NCBI GenBank assembly: GCA_001687465.1
Contig: LVLI01000140.1
Location: forward strand, 186,001 to 250,000
DNA: 64,000 bases
Direction of reading: 5' to 3'
DNA from: Halocafeteria seosinensis
Taxonomy: Eukaryota > Sar > Bigyra > Bicosoecida
The position numbers and the translations under genes were made by a program. Positions 59,148 through 64,000 of this stretch are shown piece after piece (the stretch's first letter is position 1; the number at the start of each line of letters is the position of its first letter). The notes beneath the pieces were generated by a model. That model did not search any database. It saw nothing but the letters and a program-made list of their open reading frames with translations, and had not been told where the DNA came from.

Positions 59148-60516
59148 TTAGTACATAAATTTCTTGAATTCGTCGTAAAGGACCAGGACAAGGGCACCTC
59201 CGGCACCTCGGAGGATGTTGGAGAATGCACCCTTGAAGAATGCAGACGGGCCTTCCTGCTTGGAGATTTTTCTGAAGCAATCCAACGTGTTCTTGTATTC
59301 TCGTTGTCCCTCCTCTCGTCCAGACATCATCATCATACGCCGGCGGACGGTATCGAAGGGATACGAGACAACACCAGCAGCGATCGTTACTGTTTGTGCC
59401 ACCATCCAAGACAGGAAGATGTTTGCGTTCTTCGGGTCGGCAAACAGAATGCCCTTAGCGGTGTCGTAGAGACCGAAGTATGCTCCACGATACACGATGA
59501 TGCCCGTCAAGGACACTCCAAAGCCTTGATATAAACCGGAGAGACCGTCATTCTTGAATATTTTATAGCAGCAATGGAAGATTCCATTGAACTCACGATC
59601 GGAAGCAGCCTTGCCCATATCCGTTGCCAGCCGTGTCCTCGCAAAGTCCAAGGGGTATACGAAAAGGAGCGAAGTTCCACCAGCAGCCCCACCGGACGCA
59701 AGATTACCCAAGAAGAATTTCATCTTCTCCTTGTCCTTGTCCACTCCTCCAAGAAACATTTTCTGGTAGGAGTCCTTGAATGCGAAGTTAAGGGCTTGCG
59801 TTGGGAAGTAGCGATAGATGTTACCAAGATTTCCCCTCCACAGCGATAATACACCTTGTTCCTTCGAGACACGCCGGAAAGCATCCATGATTCCATTGTA
59901 TCTGTCAGCTTCCGGGATGTTAGGGTTCGAATACTGGGTCTGGAGCAACAGTTTCACCCGCTCTATTGGAGCAGTTGCTGCATTCAGTCATGAACAAAAA
60001 TACAGGTCAGACAAGTTCGACAATTTCGCTGCGAAGCTGCTTTATCACGAAAAAAATAAAGAAAGAATGAGACATGCATGTTTGATGCCCACACACAGAG
60101 CCAGGGCACTTCGTCCCTATACAGTCCATCCCTTTTTTCTTCCCCTCAGAATTCGCCCCGGACCTTCTTCAGAACAAGCTTCCCCTGACACCAGCTGTGG
60201 AGTAGCAGAACATCCCTCTAAATGCTGCCAGTCGATCGGCAACAATGCATTTCAATAGCACTGTTCAAAGGGGAATCGTCACCAGTTTTGTATAACAGAA
60301 TGAATTCGTCACACCATTCCGCCCATCATCAAATAAGACTGTGAGAACGGACACAGAGATGATGTTCTATGAGAACTTACCGGTCTTAGAAATACCACCA
60401 GCGACACCACCCGCCATAAGATCCTTAAAGAAAGCAGTCGCATTTACTTGCTTCTTCTGTTTCTCCAGTTTCTGCTGTTGCTGGTCCTGCTGCGGTTTGT
60501 TCTCTCCTTCACCCAT
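59148..60516 (-). CDS. AAC: mitochondrial ADP/ATP carrier (ANT/AAC)
   Basis: The carrier exchanges ADP and ATP across the inner mitochondrial membrane. Exon 1 (about 60516-60381) encodes [18 protein letters not shown], a Gln/Lys-rich tail, then [17 protein letters not shown]. Exon 2 (about 59977-59148) continues [15 protein letters not shown] and holds the remaining two repeats of the mitochondrial carrier family. The three Px[D/E]xx[K/R] motifs (PIERVK, PLDFAR, PFDTVR) and the diagnostic RRRMMMMSG are present, the last being the ANT signature. About 321 residues, with an N-terminal extension of about 20 residues compared with animal ANT. Introns other than the first are absent. A 63-codon frame 36 bp upstream could act as a uORF. 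Confidence 0.95.
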
Positions 60517-61393
60517 TTTCCTTGAACTGTGTCCTTGATCTACAACGATATGTTAATGTCCGTTTTGAATATGCACTGACGCAAATGCAAACGTAGAAGC
60601 CCAACGAAGTATATGCTCCTCTTTCCCACTCTCGAGCTCTGCGAAGGACGGTCGTCTTAACAAAACATCCTGTATCACCCAAAGCGCGGAGACTCCGTAG
60701 GTCGCTGACTCAACCGCTTCAATCACATTCCGAGTTACACCCATTCCGCATTAGCCGCGCACTTTGGATCACGCTTATTCTGGAACAACTCGAATGTATG
60801 AGCTATACACGTGCACAGAAGTCTCATAATTGAGAATGCTCGATTGCACTCAGCCCAAGGAGACATCATTCGTAACTCCGATGTTGCTTCGCAGCGCCGT
60901 GCTTTCTATAATACTGTCACTTCTAGTGAAGCTGACCTATGTGTGTTCTGCTTGTTTACTTCGCCGTTGGAGGCTCCGTTGACTAGGGGAACTTCCACAA
61001 CCTAGGAATTTCGCAAATCATCTTGAGACATTGTCGCACACGGTGTGGGTCGCTGTGTGGGTCGGTCGCACTGGAGGGAGTGAACGTCCCATGAACAGAA
61101 AACTAGGTATCCGGCCTCTTTAGGACTTTTTCCCACCCGCAATTTGTACAGGTTCCGTAGGAGTCAAACTAGCACTTCTATTTTGGAGGAGCCATTGTGC
61201 AGCTCCGATGCTAGCAGCCAGCTACCAAAATCTCAGCTTCACAAACGTGCTCAGGATGGTGGTGATTCCCAAACCAAAACATCTTGCAAAGACTTGAGTG
61301 AACCGTCTGTGTTGTCCGCTGGCAGAGTTCGTTTCGTTCAACTCGCCTATTACTGTTGCTGGATGAACTAGTGGAGCATGATAGGCCGGGATA
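60517..61393. other. divergent intergenic region, about 880 bp
   Basis: Shared upstream region of the ADP/ATP carrier (-) and the ICT1-like gene (+). It includes a possible minus-strand uORF (60744-60553) and a plus-strand 75-codon frame (61144-61371) that I do not support. Confidence 0.45.
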
Positions 61394-62162
61394 ATGCGCG
61401 CATCGCTCACTCGAGTGCAATGTCTGGGTGGGAAGATGTTCTCGAAGACGAACGTAGTCACTTGCAACTTTTTACTCGGTAGAAGTCAACAATGGCGTTT
61501 TCCTCAGGGACCAAATCGAGTCTCAGTATTGGAGAGATGCTTTAGTAGCAGGGAGCGCAGGTTTGAAGTACCACCAGAAAAGCTGGAAACGAACTTTGTG
61601 AGATCGTCTGGGGCTGTAAGTTGTATAAGGTGGCTCAACGCAAGCGAAGGATGTATACGTGCATGAAGTTGCTCTCGTTTCCATTACAGGGTGGTCAAAA
61701 TGTCAACAAAGTGAATACGAAAGTCGAACTTCGCTTCAGTTTGCAGAAAGTAAGTGAGGCTTGATCACTTGACTTCCGGGTGAAAATAGCCATGTACTTA
61801 GCACAGGCTGACTGGATGGATGAAGATACTAAGACGAGGCTTAGTGAAATGTACGACAAACATATGAACAAGTACAATGAGTTTATTGTCACGTCGCAAG
61901 CTACGCGGTCGTAAGTAGCACATCGGAATGTGTACCGCACATCATGCGCGTCTACTAAGGCACTCCGTATTACAGCCAACAAGGCAACTTGGACGATGCT
62001 CTGAGGAAACTACAACGGATGGTTGATCGGGCCAGCAAACCACCCAAGCAGAGACACTTTAAAGCCGGCTTATCTGAACACACGAAAGAGAAACGCAAAG
62101 AGCACAAGCGCCATCGTTCGGAAGTGAAGCAGAAGCGCAAGGGCAAAGGCATAGATGATTGA
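61394..62162 (+). CDS. MRPL58: ICT1/MRPL58-like peptidyl-tRNA hydrolase (GGQ protein)
   Basis: ICT1 releases nascent chains from stalled mitochondrial ribosomes and is a ribosomal protein itself. Four exons: about 61394-61615, 61690-61749, 61807-61910 and 61976-62162. The catalytic GGQ is rebuilt at the first splice (RSSGA joined to GGQNVNKVNTKVELRF), matching the class I release factor GGQ domain without the codon-recognition domains. Exon 4 carries a highly basic helical tail (SEHTKEKRKEHKRHRSEVKQKRK) expected for ribosome binding. The first ~50 residues (MRASLTRVQCLGG..., Arg- and Ser-rich, no acidic patch) look like an organelle-targeting peptide. A plastid form cannot be excluded. About 190 residues. 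Confidence 0.88.
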
Positions 62163-62180
62163 TACTCAAACATTGCAAGT

Positions 62181-63704
62181 CTAGCTTTGGATCACAGATG
62201 AGCCATAATCTCCTAGCGACCCCTTTCCGGCAGAGCTAAAGGAGCTTTCAGGCTGATGCCTATCTGGACCAACCTTGGTTTCGGGATCTTGCGATCCTTC
62301 TGTGTGAACTGGTCGTTGACTAATGAAGGTCCTCTGTGTGCCCTCAGAGCCACCGCCTCCTCTTGCTCCGGGTCTTCTTAATACGGGTTGTCGCTTTTTT
62401 GAATGTGTAGATTGCTCTCTCTCACCTGATTGGTCTGGCTGATTGTTAGTCACTCGTTTGAGAGGGTCACGGTAGAGTTTCGCCACTTGAGAGAGGGCGT
62501 CAACCTGGTCATGAAGTTTGTGGTTTTCTCGTTTCACTTTTACAAACTCAGAGAACTTTGAACCCATTCGGGTCTTTTGTATTTCCTCTACTTTCATCTG
62601 GAGATGTACTAGAGCATTCTCCAGTTGGCTATTGCGGTCCTCCAACGACTCATAGTTGCGACGAAGTTCGAAGTATTCTTGGCTCTGCTGCTTGGACTCT
62701 TTTTTCAAGTTATCATAATCTTGTAGTGCCTTTGTTCGATCCTGTTTAGCGCGTCTAAGTTGCTGTTGTAGCACGTCATTCCGCGTATCTGCTTGCGATA
62801 ACTGATCATTCAGGCGTGCAATTTCCTCGTCTTTGTGAGTTACCTCCTGTTGAGCTGCAGTAACTTCGGACTGCAAGAAGAAACCAATGACGTACCAATG
62901 GTACCTTAAACCCTTATGAAACAGAATGGCAACTCACCGTAAGCTTAGAGTATAGCTGCTCCTTCTCACTCTGCATGTTTTCTAACTGCTCTTCCTGCTG
63001 CTTGTACTCGTCCTCTAGGGACGCATTCTTTGTGGCTAGTTGCTGCACCTTCTTTTTTAACGAAATGATTGTCTCGTCCTGTAAATGTTTTCGCTACAGA
63101 TCACAAGGGACCACTCTTCCCATATACACGGAATACTAGCTCACTTACCTTCTGTTCGCACTGCTCCTTGTATTCTTGCTCCGCTCGCTTGGATTTTTCG
63201 TATTTTTCACGCATTTCCTCCAGCTCGGCGTCCTGTAGTAAGAATTTGATAAAGAAGAAACTAAAAACCCAGCTTGCTACACTCATCCTGTTCACAAATC
63301 ATACCCTTCCTTTCAAGTCTCGTAGAGTCTCCAGTTCCTGGTTAGCAGCTTGTAACTCCGTTTGCAACTGAATAAAGACGGATGAATCGGCAGGGCAAAA
63401 CAATTTTCAATGCCATGTTATTTTGGCGAAATGCTGAAAAGCGACCCACCTCCTCGATCTTTCGCTTCTGCCTATCGTCTCTATCTCTACAGTGTTGTGC
63501 GTCTTTCTCAGCTTGCTCTGCGCCACGCTCCGCCGCATCTTTCTCCTGAAGCGCAGTCTGTAAGAGCTCCAACGAGCTGGAATAGACAAGATAGTATAAG
63601 CAATAATCTGCCAACGGGCGATATAAATTATCCTTGTTAGGACCACCCTGCTTCACTTACCGTGCATACTTGGCTCGAAGCTGGTTCAAGGATGCCGCAT
63701 CCAT
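62181..63704 (-). CDS. long coiled-coil protein, unknown
   Basis: The gene begins at the ATG at 63704 (MDAASLNQLRAKYA) and uses at least six short exons: about 63704-63661, then pieces ending at ~63455, ~63307, ~63151, ~62940, and a last long exon ending at the stop at 62181. The introns are about 60-90 nt and the phases fit. Almost the whole protein is heptad coiled coil (LLQTALQEKDAAERGAEQAEK, QLQTELQAANQELETL, EKEQLYSKLTSEVTAAQ), with the last ~90 residues Arg/Gly/Ser-rich and disordered. Total about 430 residues. It resembles golgin- or centrosome-type coils in composition, but this gives no family. The stop lies 18 bp from the ICT1-like gene's stop, so the two converge tightly. Confidence 0.65.
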
Positions 63705-64000
63705 ATTGTTGGACGTATACAAGCCAACTGTCGTAATCGTCAGCAGTCCCTTATCAGTCCTTTTGCCACTGACTTTCTGTATATCCCAAAGGGGATTTCT
63801 TGTGGCTTAGGCGCTCTGCTTACAAGGCACGATCAACTCATTGCTCGGTGAAGCTAACAGAAATTTGGCGCGCTTCGGCAAAACTATTATCAATCTGTCC
63901 GCGTACAACTTTATCTTTACCAACTAGTTTTTCCTTTGGCATCATACCTATCATCATGCCTAGACCCCAGAGATATCTAAAATTACTTCATTCGTTAATA
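63705..64000. other. upstream flank to window end
   Basis: Promoter side of the coiled-coil gene. A frame could begin off the right edge, but nothing is supported here. Confidence 0.4.

Overview
This window is eukaryotic nuclear DNA. Nearly every long frame belongs to a recognisable eukaryotic housekeeping family or to a disordered, coiled-coil or membrane protein. The recognised genes are broken by short GT-AG introns, mostly about 40-110 nt, often with GTAAGT/GTATGT donors and CAG acceptors. Genes are dense (about 30 in 64 kb), lie on both strands with no operon-like arrays, and many neighbours are convergent or divergent with under 300 bp between them. Bacterial features (Shine-Dalgarno operons, IS elements, CRISPR) were not seen. 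A free-living microbial eukaryote or alga fits: compact introns, a glycogen/starch-binding domain fused to PFK-2/FBPase-2, and a selenoprotein. I cannot fix the lineage from this window; a red alga is one possibility, not a conclusion.

Layout, 0-22 kb: a PWWP/PHD-type chromatin protein running off the left edge (-), symplekin (-), triosephosphate isomerase (+), a five-exon unknown protein (-), a 1135-residue disordered protein with a possible p25-alpha-like segment (-), a poorly supported small frame, and a three-exon unknown basic protein (-). 22-32 kb: LSG1 GTPase (+), the CBM48-PFK-2/FBPase-2 fusion with 11 exons (-), POP5 (+), RMND5-type GID ubiquitin ligase subunit (+), a small unknown (-) and a three-helix membrane protein (+). 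32-46 kb: an unknown gene with a decayed partial tandem copy behind it (+), PUS7 pseudouridine synthase (-), a single-pass luminal protein (+), a three-BRCT microcephalin-like protein (+), dolichol kinase (+), a coiled-coil protein (-) and NOP53 (+). 46-64 kb: a membrane protein with an Arg-Arg-x-Ser-rich tail (+), mannose-6-phosphate isomerase (+), a disordered coiled-coil membrane protein (-), a p24/TMED cargo protein (+), the small subunit of serine palmitoyltransferase (-), selenoprotein S (+), an RGG-tailed IGHMBP2-like helicase (-), ADP/ATP carrier (-), an ICT1/MRPL58-like GGQ hydrolase (+) and a coiled-coil protein (-).

The genes do not form one pathway. Several touch shared processes: LSG1 and NOP53 in 60S ribosome maturation; POP5 and PUS7 in RNA processing and modification; dolichol kinase, mannose-6-phosphate isomerase, TMED and selenoprotein S in ER glycosylation, traffic and quality control; TPI, PFK-2/FBPase-2 and ADP/ATP carrier in energy metabolism. 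The most striking discovery is selenoprotein S at 54.4-55.1 kb. It has an in-frame UGA followed by Gly and stop, a perfect hairpin seven bases after the UGA, and a textbook form-2 SECIS fold in the 3' UTR. Exon boundaries below were worked out by hand from splice signals and reading phase and should be read as accurate to a few bases.
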